A stretch of 15,958 bases of DNA from Planctomycetota bacterium (GTDB lineage Bacteria; Planctomycetota; Phycisphaerae; Sedimentisphaerales; Anaerobacaceae). The stretch is from positions 1 through 15,958 of the forward strand of contig JAGLTN010000242.1 in assembly GCA_023135255.1 (NCBI GenBank), in the 5' to 3' direction. The notes beneath the pieces were generated by a model. It was not told the origin of the DNA. It worked only from the letters and a program-made list of their open reading frames with translations, and searched no databases. Made by a program: the position numbers and the translations under genes. Positions 6,416-13,487 of this stretch are shown piece by piece. Numbering within the stretch: the stretch's first letter is position 1; each line of letters starts with the position of its first letter.

Positions 6416-7432
6416 ATGGTAGACACCAATGATAAAATAATGCTTGCTCACGGCGGCGGGGGACAGCTTTCAAGCGATTTGATAAAAAAATATGTTTTGC
6501 CGAATCTTGGCAATGATACGCTGAATCAGCTTGGTGACTCGGCGGTTTTGGAGCTTGATTCGGGGTCGATATGCTTTACTACTGACGGTTATGTTGTTAA
6601 GCCTTTGTTTTTTAATGGCGGTGATATTGGTAAGCTGGCGGTTTGCGGGACGATGAACGATCTGGCGGTTGCGGGTGCGAGGCCTGTGGCTTTGTCGCTG
6701 TCTTTGATAATTGAAACTGGGCTTGAGCTTGCGATTCTGGAGAAGATATTAAAGAGCATTGGTGAGACTGCGAAGCAAAATAATATTGATATAGTGACTG
6801 GCGATACGAAGACCGTTGAGGCGGGCAGTGCGGATAAAATATTTATTACTACTGCCGGCGTTGGCGAGCGGGTTGGTGGTGTTGAGCTTGGTCTGAATAA
6901 GATTGCCTCCGGTGATAAGATAATCGTTAGCGGGACACTGGGTGATCATGGTATGACTATTATTTCAAAGCGGAAGGGGATATCTTTTGAGTCTGAGCTT
7001 AAGAGTGATTGTGCTTCGCTTTGGCCTTTGATTGAACAATTGCTGGTGGGTGGTGGTGTACGGTTTATGCGTGATGCTACAAGGGGCGGGGTGGCAGCTA
7101 CGTTGAATGAAATCGCATCTTCTACGGGTATGGATATTGAGATTTGTGAGGATAAGCTGCCTATTAATCCGGCAGTTCAGGTGGCGGCGGATATGCTTGG
7201 CTTTGATGTGCTTAATATTGCTAACGAAGGAAAATTTATCGCGGTGGTTTCACATGGGTGTGCGGAGAGGTGTCTTGAGATATGTAAAAATCATCCTCTT
7301 GGGCAAGAGGCTGCAATTATTGGTGAGGTTGGTGAGGTTTCAAAGTCGGCGTTGGTTGAGCTGGTTACGAAAATTGGCGGCAGGAGAGTTGTGCAGTTGC
7401 CTTATGGGCGAGAATTGCCGAGGATTTGCTGA
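6416..7432 (+). CDS. hypE: Hydrogenase maturation protein HypE (thiocarboxamide dehydratase)
   Basis: HypE dehydrates the carbamoylated C-terminal cysteine supplied by HypF to a thiocyanate, giving the cyanide ligands passed to HypC-HypD. The protein ends in PRIC, with the required terminal cysteine. AHGGGGQ near the start, DSAVLEL, FTTDGYVVKPLFF, the GDIGKLAVCGTMNDLAV ATP-binding block, DTKTVEAG, RDATRGGVAATLNE and ANEGKFIAVV all follow the AIR-synthase-like family. ATG 6416 (338 residues) is preferred over 6401 because GGTGGA at 6403-6408 is spaced seven bases before it. hypF, its obligate partner, is not in the window. The stop shares one base with the hypA start. Confidence 0.97.
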   Translation: MVDTNDKIMLAHGGGGQLSSDLIKKYVLPNLGNDTLNQLGDSAVLELDSGSICFTTDGYVVKPLFFNGGDIGKLAVCGTMNDLAVAGARPVALSLSLIIETGLELAILEKILKSIGETAKQNNIDIVTGDTKTVEAGSADKIFITTAGVGERVGGVELGLNKIASGDKIIVSGTLGDHGMTIISKRKGISFESELKSDCASLWPLIEQLLVGGGVRFMRDATRGGVAATLNEIASSTGMDIEICEDKLPINPAVQVAADMLGFDVLNIANEGKFIAVVSHGCAERCLEICKNHPLGQEAAIIGEVGEVSKSALVELVTKIGGRRVVQLPYGRELPRIC

Positions 7433-7776
7433 TGCATGAGGCAGCTATTGCAGAGGAATTGTTGAAGATTGTACTCGAACAGGCAAAGGTTAATGAGGGT
7501 AGGCCTATAGTTGGTAAGGTTAGCTACGGTCACTTTTATGCGATTAATGAGGAAGTGCTTAGTTTTGCTTTTAAGGCTATTGCAGAGGGCAGTGTTTGTG
7601 AAGGGATGAAGCTGGTGGTTGAACATAAGCCTTTGAAAGCACATTGTAAAATGTGTGGTAGTGATTTTGTGTTTGATATTACTAAGTGTGTGTGTTCAGG
7701 TTGCGGCAGCGAAGAATTTGATATGTTCGCGGATGAGCCTTTGATTTTAGAAGAAATAGAATTTGAAACGGAGTAG
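7432..7776 (+). CDS. hypA: Hydrogenase nickel metallochaperone HypA
   Basis: HypA delivers nickel to the hydrogenase large subunit together with HypB. The start MHE is diagnostic, since His2 is the nickel ligand. This fixes ATG 7432, which overlaps the hypE stop as TGATG. The zinc site is Cys72-x2-Cys75 and Cys88-x2-Cys91, with one extra cysteine at 86. VLSFAFKAIAEGSVCEGMKL is the usual helix after the nickel domain. Length is 114 residues, as expected. The family also serves urease in some bacteria, but its place here argues for hydrogenase. Confidence 0.96.
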   Translation: MHEAAIAEELLKIVLEQAKVNEGRPIVGKVSYGHFYAINEEVLSFAFKAIAEGSVCEGMKLVVEHKPLKAHCKMCGSDFVFDITKCVCSGCGSEEFDMFADEPLILEEIEFETE

Positions 7777-7782
7777 CAGGTT

Positions 7783-8445
7783 ATGAATAAAAAAGTAACT
7801 GTAGGTCAGAAAATATTGAGCGCGAATGAAAAATACGCACTGGAGAATAAGCGAATTCTTGCGGAGGAGAAAAAGCTTTGTTTGAATATGATATCGTCGC
7901 CTGGCTCGGGGAAAACGACTATACTTACGAGAACTATTACCGACCTTAAAGGCAAGCTTAATATCGGAGTTATTGAAGGTGATGTGCAGACTGACCTTGA
8001 TGCTGAAAGGATAAGGGCTACGCAGGCTCCAGCTGTTCAGATAGAGACTAATGGTTCTTGTCATCTTTCTGCTGCCCAGGTTAATAATGCGCTGAGTAAA
8101 CTGCCCGTCAGCGAGCTTGATCTTGTGATAATTGAAAATGTAGGTAACCTGGTTTGTCCTTCTGCTTTCGAGTTGGGCGAGAATGCTAAGGTTGCTGTTC
8201 TTTCTGTGGCTGAGGGCGATGATAAGCCTATTAAGTATCCATCGATTTTTTCAAAGTCGAAAGTGATGCTTATTAGTAAGATCGATCTTTTGTATGCGGT
8301 TGATTTTGATATTGAAAGAGCACAGAATGATGCGTTAAAGCTTAATAAGGATATTAAGATTTTTCCGGTTTCTGCTAAGAGTGGTGAGGGGATGGAGAAT
8401 TGGTATGACTGGCTTTGTGAATCAGTGAAAAGCGTAAAAGGTTAA
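7783..8445 (+). CDS. hypB: Hydrogenase nickel-insertion GTPase HypB
   Basis: HypB is a SIMIBI-class GTPase that dimerises with nucleotide and passes nickel with HypA. The P-loop is SSPGSGKT (38-45), the second switch region contains EGDVQTDLD, and the G4 motif is SKIDLL (165-170). The G-domain metal site is Cys93-His94 plus Cys125, with the same 32-residue spacing as E. coli HypB Cys166/Cys198. The N-terminus lacks both a His-rich nickel store and the CxxGCxC high-affinity site, so it is a minimal HypB. Start ATG 7783 lies six bases after hypA with AGCAGG upstream. It ends six bases from the convergent nadD. Confidence 0.96.
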   Translation: MNKKVTVGQKILSANEKYALENKRILAEEKKLCLNMISSPGSGKTTILTRTITDLKGKLNIGVIEGDVQTDLDAERIRATQAPAVQIETNGSCHLSAAQVNNALSKLPVSELDLVIIENVGNLVCPSAFELGENAKVAVLSVAEGDDKPIKYPSIFSKSKVMLISKIDLLYAVDFDIERAQNDALKLNKDIKIFPVSAKSGEGMENWYDWLCESVKSVKG

Positions 8446-8451
8446 ATTGCT

Positions 8452-9069
8452 CTAATGGTATAGGTTGTGTTTTTTGATGTATTTCGCTACTGATGGATTC
8501 AGCAGGTCGTCAACATTTTTGTTTTTAGCAGATAGTTTTCTTATTTCAGTGCTGCTGATGTCTATGAGCGGGGTTTCGATGATGTTTTTCTGCATTTTTT
8601 CAACTCTTTGTCGGCCCCATTGTTTTTTAAAACTGCTGAAATCCGGTTTCGCAAAGCCTGCTCTGTAGATTACGCAAAAATTGCATGTGTCTATAATTTC
8701 TTCTACTTTGTACCAAAGCGGAAAATCATTTATTGCGTCTGCGCCTATTAACCAGTAAAGATCGTATTGCCGGTTAAATTTGGTTTTAAAATATTTCACA
8801 GTATCTAAAGTGAAGCTTGGTTTTGTTTTTTTTATTTCGTAATCACTTAGTTCAAATTTATCATTGTCAGCAATTGCGAGAGAGAGCATTTCATATCTTT
8901 GCAGGTCATTTGCTTTTGGTGCGAAGTCTTTTAAGACAGAACGTTTTGCTGGAATGAATATGGTTTTTTCTGCGTCGATATAATTGCAGACATAGCTTGC
9001 AACGGTAGTATGACCAGGATGAACAGGGTCAAAAGTTCCGCCGAACAAGATCACTTTTTTCTTTTCCAT
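8452..9069 (-). CDS. nadD: Nicotinate-nucleotide adenylyltransferase NadD
   Basis: NadD adenylylates nicotinate mononucleotide to deamido-NAD in NAD biosynthesis. The nucleotidyltransferase motif GGTFDPVHPGH is at residues 10-20, PSFTLDTV and LIGADAINDFPLW lie in the middle, and ISSTEIRK (171-178) is the second signature of the family. Length 205 is normal. ATG 9069 is chosen; an in-frame TTG two codons upstream is the alternative, and neither has a strong ribosome-binding site. It is convergent with hypB and is not part of that operon. Confidence 0.95.
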   Translation of the reverse strand: MEKKKVILFGGTFDPVHPGHTTVASYVCNYIDAEKTIFIPAKRSVLKDFAPKANDLQRYEMLSLAIADNDKFELSDYEIKKTKPSFTLDTVKYFKTKFNRQYDLYWLIGADAINDFPLWYKVEEIIDTCNFCVIYRAGFAKPDFSSFKKQWGRQRVEKMQKNIIETPLIDISSTEIRKLSAKNKNVDDLLNPSVAKYIKKHNLYH

Positions 9070-9639
9070 AAACAATTAACAATTAGAGTGTTGACAATTT
9101 TATCAAAAAAAGTTCAAAAAAACCAAAAAAAATTAATTTTTTTTTCACTAAAAATTCGAACATTTTTTTACACCTTAATACATTTCATTATATAGTAAAT
9201 GAAATAATTTCATACTGTTTAATCTAATGCATGTTATGTTAAGTCTAAGTTAGTAAAATTGAAACGTTTAATTGTTTTTTTGTAAAAAGCTTTGAAATGC
9301 CCCTTAAACCCTTTTTAAAAGCATCTTTGAAAAATAATATATAATTTCTTTTCAATTTTTGATTAATAGTTTTTATGTGTTCAATCTTTCAAGGTGAAAA
9401 TTTCTTAAGCTCCAAAGTCGATTGGCAGAAAAACGGAGGGTAGATAGAAATGCTGTAACATATTGTTACGAATATGGATAGCGGAAATTTTTATGAAGTA
9501 TTTTTTTACATTTGGACGATAAAAGCTGTAGCATTAGTTATCATAGTATTTAGTGTTATAACCAGTGTTTGAAAAAGTTAATAGTTAATGTGATGTTACT
9601 CAACGTTGGGAAACATTTAACCTTCCGAAAGGAGAAATG
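9070..9639. other. Very AT-rich intergenic region with regulatory candidates
   Basis: No supported gene. Long A and T runs near 9110-9180 mark the upstream side of nadD. GTAACA-TAT-TGTTAC (9455-9469) is a 15-base operator-like palindrome. A possible extended -10 (TGTTATAAC) lies at 9554-9562 before the lysine-rich protein gene. Confidence 0.5.
9554..9562 (+). promoter_or_regulatory. Possible extended -10 element for the lysine-rich protein gene
   Basis: TGTTATAAC carries TG one base before TATAAC, which matches five of six -10 bases. The -35 position (TTAGTT) is poor, as is common for extended -10 promoters. The leader would be about 70 bases. Confidence 0.3.
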
Positions 9640-9879
9640 ATGGCTAAGAAAAAAGCTAAGAAGAAAGTAGCAAAGAAGAAGAAAAAAGTAGCAAAGAAGA
9701 AAGTAGCAAAGAAAAAGAAAAAAGTAGTAAAGAAGAAAAAAGTAGCTAAGAAAAAGAAAAAAGCTACTAAAAAGAAAAAAGCTACCAAGAAGAAAAAAGT
9801 AGCTAAGAAAAAGAAAAAAGTAGTAAAGAAGAAAAAAGTAGCTAAGAAAAAGAAAAAAGCTAAGAAAAAAAGAAGATAA
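9640..9879 (+). CDS. Extremely lysine-rich, histone-H1-tail-like protein
   Basis: Apart from the starting Met and a final Arg-Arg, the 79-residue product consists only of Lys, Ala, Val and two Thr. Fifty-three residues are Lys, arranged as blocks of 3-5 Lys split by A, VA, VV or AT. This is the composition of H1-like bacterial DNA-binding tails (compare the AlgP and Hc1/Hc2 tails), so binding to DNA or RNA as a nucleoid-associated protein is likely. There is no globular domain. Two ATG codons are adjacent (9637, 9640). AAAGGAG at 9628-9634 gives normal spacing only to the second. CCTT (9621-9624) can pair with AAGG (9629-9632), partly masking that site. A 45-base DNA word is repeated exactly (9721-9765 and 9817-9861), a sign of internal duplication. 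A strong terminator follows. Confidence 0.85.
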   Translation: MAKKKAKKKVAKKKKKVAKKKVAKKKKKVVKKKKVAKKKKKATKKKKATKKKKVAKKKKKVVKKKKVAKKKKKAKKKRR

Positions 9880-9917
9880 TGCGTAACTTATAGCTGATTC
9901 ATATCGGCAAGTTGTGC

Positions 9918-9962
9918 GAAAGCGGAAGGTTTACTTTTAAAAGCAGACCTTTCGCTTTTTTT
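9918..9962 (+). terminator. Strong intrinsic terminator of the lysine-rich protein gene
   Basis: AAAGCGGAAGGT (9919-9930) pairs with ACCTTTCGCTTT (9947-9958) in 12 pairs including one G-T pair, around a 16-base loop that itself contains CTTTTAAAAG. Seven T residues run from 9956 to 9962. It lies about 40 bases after the stop codon. Confidence 0.85.
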
Positions 9963-9970
9963 ATTGTTTA

Positions 9971-9984
9971 TACCCTTTAGGGTA
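9971..9984. repeat. Copy 2 of palindromic repeat TACCCTTNAGGGTA
   Basis: TACCCTTTAGGGTA is followed by AGAAATGTCC. The AGAAAT extension is shared with the copy at the right edge of the window, so the repeat unit is longer than the palindrome. Confidence 0.6.
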
Positions 9985-9992
9985 AGAAATGT

Positions 9993-10039
9993 CCGCGAGT
10001 AAATCCATAACTTGTTATTTTTAAGTTATTTACCCGCGG
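9993..10039. repeat. Long imperfect hairpin in the repeat cluster
   Basis: CCGCGAGTAAAT (9993-10004) faces ATTTACCCGCGG (10028-10039) with one mismatch. Inside, AACTT and AAGTT extend the stem after a four-base bulge. The right arm is the beginning of the first 43-base tandem unit. The layout resembles a REP-like or MITE-like element; no coding capacity. Confidence 0.5.
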
Positions 10040-10113
10040 ATAAACGGTAAAATTCAATTGGGGTCGGTATATTTACCCGCGGATAAACGGTAAAATTCAA
10101 TTGGGATCAGTAT
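10028..10113. repeat. Two tandem 43-base repeats
   Basis: Units 10028-10070 and 10071-10113 are adjacent and differ at only two positions (G to A twice, near the end of the unit). Each contains TTTACC and GGTAAA as inverted arms around GCGGATAAAC. The word GCGGATAAACGG also occurs upstream of hypC at 3925-3936. There is no spacer between units, so this is not a CRISPR array. Confidence 0.85.
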
Positions 10114-10135
10114 AAAAAGGCTTTATAAACAAAAC

Positions 10136-10163
10136 TTGCAAATAATTCAGAAATGCTTACACT
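10136..10163 (+). promoter_or_regulatory. Candidate promoter of lysA
   Basis: TTGCAA (10136-10141) and TACACT (10158-10163) are 16 bases apart, each matching four of six consensus bases. A start near 10170 would give a leader of about 48 bases. This is a plausible but weak match. Confidence 0.3.
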
Positions 10164-10217
10164 GTCGACTTAAGTGAATTTTAAAATCCTGGTTTTTGCG
10201 TTCAAAGAGGGTTTGAT

Positions 10218-11495
10218 ATGGATTCGTTCAATTACAGAAACGGTAGACTTTTCGCAGAGGGTGTAGATGTTGAGGTAATCGCTGATGAGGTTGGCAGCCC
10301 TGTATACATTTACAGCAAAGCCACTTTTAAAGACCATTTGGCAAAAATACAGAAGGCTTATTCTGCGATAGATACTACGGTGTGTTATTCCGTGAAGGCT
10401 TGCGGTAATATTAATATACTCAGGTTTCTGGCTGAGGCGGGCAGCGGTTTTGATGTTGTCAGTGGCGGGGAGTTGTACCGTGTTCAGCAGGCAGGCGGGG
10501 ATATATCGAAAGTCGTTTATGCAGGTGTTGGTAAAACAGATAAGGAGATCGTTGAAGCACTTAACGCTGGGATAGGTTATTTTAATATTGAGTCGGAAGC
10601 TGAGCTTGAAAATCTTATAAAACTTGCAAAGGAAAACAATAAATCCACCAAAGTGGCTTTGCGTATTAATCCTGATGTTGACTATAAGAGCCATGCGTAT
10701 ATTACTACCGGTAAGAAAGAAAACAAGTTTGGTGTGGATATCGAATGTGCGTTGGAAGTTTTTGATAAATATGGCAATGATAAGTTAGTAAAACTTTGTG
10801 CGGTTCATGTTCATCTTGGTTCCGGCGGTAAGACAATTGATCCTTATGTTATAGCAGTGGAAAAGATTTTGCCTGTGATAGATGAATTGCGGAATCGTGG
10901 ACACGAAATTGAGACCCTCGATCTTGGAGGCGGGTATGGCGCGGATTATGAATCTGATAGTGTTCCTTCGGCAGTTGATTATGCAGCAGGTATTGTGCCT
11001 CTTTTGAAAGGTAAGAATCTTAAGCTTATTCTTGAGCCTGGAAAAAGTATCGCAGCAAATGCTGGGATGTTATTGAGTCGTGTACTTTATATCAAGCAGG
11101 GCGGTGAAAAGAAGTTTGCTATTGTTGATGCGGGTATGAATGATCTGATAAGACCTGCATTGTATGGGGCATTTCATTTTATCTGGCCTACGGCTGTTGA
11201 AATGGATATGGTTCCGTTGAGGCGGGTTAAGGATTTGGATATGCCGGGCTGTGAGGTTGTGGATGTTGTTGGGCCTATATGCGAAAGCAGCGATTTTTTT
11301 GCGAAAAACAGGTCATTGCCAGTTTTGAAGCGTGGTGATCTTGTTGCTGTGTTTGCAGCTGGTGCTTATGGCTTTACGATGAGCAGTAATTATAACGCAC
11401 GGGCAAGGGTAGCAGAGGTTCTTGTTGACGGAGACAAGTTTACTGTGATAAGAAAGCGTGAGAGTTATGAAGATCAGCTTGCGTTGGAAAGATAA
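10218..11495 (+). CDS. lysA: Diaminopimelate decarboxylase LysA
   Basis: LysA decarboxylates meso-diaminopimelate to L-lysine, the last step of lysine synthesis, with pyridoxal phosphate. The PLP lysine is Lys60 in YSVKAC. SGFDVVSGGEL (76-86), HVHLGSG, DLGGGYGADY, EPGKSI and VGPICESSDFF are the family motifs of the fold-type III barrel and C-terminal beta domain; the Cys-Glu of GPICESSD supplies active-site residues from the partner subunit. Length 425 is typical. The start is supported by AGAGGG a few bases upstream. The usual HIGS phosphate-binding motif reads HLGS, a conservative change. It is a single gene, convergent with the HPr-domain gene, 21 bases apart, and no lysine riboswitch was recognised before it. 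Confidence 0.95.
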   Translation: MDSFNYRNGRLFAEGVDVEVIADEVGSPVYIYSKATFKDHLAKIQKAYSAIDTTVCYSVKACGNINILRFLAEAGSGFDVVSGGELYRVQQAGGDISKVVYAGVGKTDKEIVEALNAGIGYFNIESEAELENLIKLAKENNKSTKVALRINPDVDYKSHAYITTGKKENKFGVDIECALEVFDKYGNDKLVKLCAVHVHLGSGGKTIDPYVIAVEKILPVIDELRNRGHEIETLDLGGGYGADYESDSVPSAVDYAAGIVPLLKGKNLKLILEPGKSIAANAGMLLSRVLYIKQGGEKKFAIVDAGMNDLIRPALYGAFHFIWPTAVEMDMVPLRRVKDLDMPGCEVVDVVGPICESSDFFAKNRSLPVLKRGDLVAVFAAGAYGFTMSSNYNARARVAEVLVDGDKFTVIRKRESYEDQLALER

Positions 11496-11516
11496 AGTTT
11501 GCTGGGCGATTATATT

Positions 11517-13082
11517 TTATTTTCGCAGGTAGTTTATTTCAGGCGGCAGCGCGATGTTATTTCCGAAGTTGTCTTCGCCATAGCCTGATTCGCTAAGCAG
11601 CTTAATGTCTTCGAGCACACGTTTATCGCCGATGAATTTTACGGTTAAATCAGTTTGTATATCTATCTTGCCTATCGCCTGGAGTCTTGCTATTTCCTCA
11701 GTAACGAGATTCAAAACGCTGCAGGTTTCTGTGCTCTTTGAAGAAAGCTCATCGGGAAGATTTAATGGTTGCTCATAGATCATTATTTTGCCGGCCTTGG
11801 CGAGATTTAGAATGGTGTCATAAACAATTGATTTTATGTCTTTTCCTTCATCTTTCTTTATTACATCCAGCCCTATAATTTCACGAGCTAAAGTTTTGCG
11901 CTTATTGGCATTGATTTTTTCATTTATCCTGAAAATATCCAAAGGCAGTGCGGCATTGTAAGATTCTCCGCCGAGTTTGATATCGACTTTGCTGCCATAG
12001 TGAAGGACGATTTTTGCAACCAGTGTGGAAGGGCGTACATGAAATCCCCTGTAACGAGGTACTTCAACTTCTATCTCACCTATCTCGGCGTATTTCTGGA
12101 GCATCTGCTGACACATCTTCTGTGCACTGCTCAGATAGCTGCTTGTATAATTCAAGCAGTATTCTATAAGCATTTTTATAAGTTCAGCGGGATTAACTAA
12201 AAGGCTTTGGCAAGGTTTAGTATTGATAGTCTGTTGGTGCACATGTCTCTCATAATAATGAGCGAACATGGTTGCAATTATCAGGAGATGAAGAACTACG
12301 CTGATATGGCCTCTCAGTGTCGGCAGATTCTCATCCATATCCTCAACTTCGGTCTCAGAGACATAAGTATCATATAGTGATTGCAAGTTATGGAATCTCA
12401 GTTCAAGCTGCCTGAGGTTTTCTTCGCTGATAGTATCGGATACATGACCGCCGGCTTCTTCAATCTTAGTTTGACCATAAGTACTGACAAGCTCACTTTC
12501 ATCTGCCAGATTCAAAAAAGCTGTTGCCAGAAGTATTACTGTTTCACTTACTGTTTCGATTTTTCTTGTAGCCAGGTTTCTTGGCAGTCTTCCCTGCGGC
12601 AGGTCTTCTTCAAAGGTGTTTTTATCTACTCTTTCAGTTGGGAAATCAAGTCCCATATCTGCGGCAAGATTAATCATCTGCATCGCTGTCTGCTGTAAAA
12701 CTGAACCTGAAAATTCCAGAGCAAGATCGGTATCTCCGAGAAAATCCTTTTTTATTTCTAAAAGTTTATAAGCAGGCAAAGAATGCTTAATATGCAGCAG
12801 TTCATAACTGATGTTGGAGAATTGTTTTATTGTCGCAATCAGTAATCTGAAAGGCTGCCACTTTTTGTTGTTTCTTGCGCCATAAGTGTCCAGCAGTTCC
12901 TCCATCTGCAAAGACTTACTCATCAGTTCACCAAGGAGTGGTCTGGTTAAAATTTCTTTAAAAGACTTATGCTGAACGAGATAATTAGCCATCTGAAGCA
13001 GTGAAACTGATCGTTTCGAGATCACTTTTTTAAACTGTCCGTCTGATATTGTAATTGTCTCGGCTGCCATCAAATCAACCAT
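11517..13082 (-). CDS. Large helical protein with an embedded HPr-like domain
   Basis: Of the 521 residues, the first 330 or so are predicted mostly helical with no motif I recognise. There is a hydrophobic stretch near VVLHLLIIATMFAHYY but no clear membrane topology. Residues about 335-430 resemble HPr: EIEVEVPRYRGFHVRPSTLV matches the phospho-histidine region, with His348 at the position of HPr His15 and Arg350 retained. The regulatory Ser46 segment is replaced by ALPLDIFRINEKIN, so control by HPr kinase is unlikely. About 90 further residues form a charged C-terminal region. The domain could receive phosphate from PTS enzyme I or be a structural relic. No PTS gene is near. Start ATG 13082 has GAGAAG upstream and a good promoter. 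The HPr call is moderate; overall function is unknown. Confidence 0.75.
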   Translation of the reverse strand: MVDLMAAETITISDGQFKKVISKRSVSLLQMANYLVQHKSFKEILTRPLLGELMSKSLQMEELLDTYGARNNKKWQPFRLLIATIKQFSNISYELLHIKHSLPAYKLLEIKKDFLGDTDLALEFSGSVLQQTAMQMINLAADMGLDFPTERVDKNTFEEDLPQGRLPRNLATRKIETVSETVILLATAFLNLADESELVSTYGQTKIEEAGGHVSDTISEENLRQLELRFHNLQSLYDTYVSETEVEDMDENLPTLRGHISVVLHLLIIATMFAHYYERHVHQQTINTKPCQSLLVNPAELIKMLIEYCLNYTSSYLSSAQKMCQQMLQKYAEIGEIEVEVPRYRGFHVRPSTLVAKIVLHYGSKVDIKLGGESYNAALPLDIFRINEKINANKRKTLAREIIGLDVIKKDEGKDIKSIVYDTILNLAKAGKIMIYEQPLNLPDELSSKSTETCSVLNLVTEEIARLQAIGKIDIQTDLTVKFIGDKRVLEDIKLLSESGYGEDNFGNNIALPPEINYLRK

Positions 13083-13108
13083 GCTAAACTTCTCATATTA
13101 CCACTATG

Positions 13109-13117
13109 ATTATAACA
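13109..13117 (-). promoter_or_regulatory. Extended -10 promoter of the HPr-domain gene
   Basis: On the minus strand the sequence TGTTATAAT gives a perfect TATAAT with the TG extension. The -35 position is T-rich and poor, which an extended -10 tolerates. The predicted leader is about 20 bases. Confidence 0.5.
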
Positions 13118-13302
13118 AATTTAAGGCCCTAAAAAAAGCCGACTATAAACCAACCGCTTAATGTATCGACTATAATGCCACTTGGGTTTAGACTTTATAT
13201 GCCTTAGTCCTATAAACCCCCCAAAAAAACTTACAACAGAATTTTAGTATTCCTTTTATCTTAAATGAGTGATTGATATTTAAGTAAGAGCAAATCAGCT
13301 CC

Positions 13303-13404
13303 TTATTTTTTACCTTTTCTTTTTCGTGAAAGCACAAAAACGATAACCGCTGTTATAAGTACTATTACAAGTACTTCGCCTTGGCTTAATAATACTGCCA
13401 GCAT
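13303..13404 (-). CDS. Small single-pass membrane protein of 33 residues
   Basis: An ATG frame of 33 codons closes with TAA. Residues 1-10 are MLAVLLSQGE, residues 11-25 are an unbroken hydrophobic run (VLVIVLITAVIVFVL), and the tail SRKRKGKK is strongly basic. This is a textbook small inner-membrane protein with the tail in the cytoplasm by the positive-inside rule. GGAG (13416-13413) lies eight bases before the ATG, and a TTGACA promoter candidate lies upstream. It follows typA on the same strand after 83 bases. The Gly-Glu just before the membrane segment recalls TatA starts, but the FG hinge and amphipathic helix are absent, so I do not call it TatA. Function unknown. Confidence 0.6.
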   Translation of the reverse strand: MLAVLLSQGEVLVIVLITAVIVFVLSRKRKGKK

Positions 13405-13452
13405 AATATTTTCTCCATTTACTATCAATACCTGGAAAACCAGTATGAATCA

Positions 13453-13481
13453 AGGTTATCTTGCCGATATATTTTTGTCAA
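13453..13481 (-). promoter_or_regulatory. Promoter candidate for the 33-residue membrane protein
   Basis: On the minus strand a perfect TTGACA (13481-13476) is followed after 17 bases by TAACCT (13458-13453), a weak -10. It lies just beyond the typA stop, so the small gene may be transcribed on its own. Confidence 0.4.
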
Positions 13482-13487
13482 GCCAAG

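Noticed and set aside
10028..10113. CRISPR array
   Set aside because: Only two repeat units, directly adjacent with no spacers, and no cas genes in the window.
13303..13404. TatA-like translocase subunit
   Set aside because: The Gly-Glu before the membrane segment recalls TatA, but the FG hinge and the amphipathic helix are missing and the tail is only basic.
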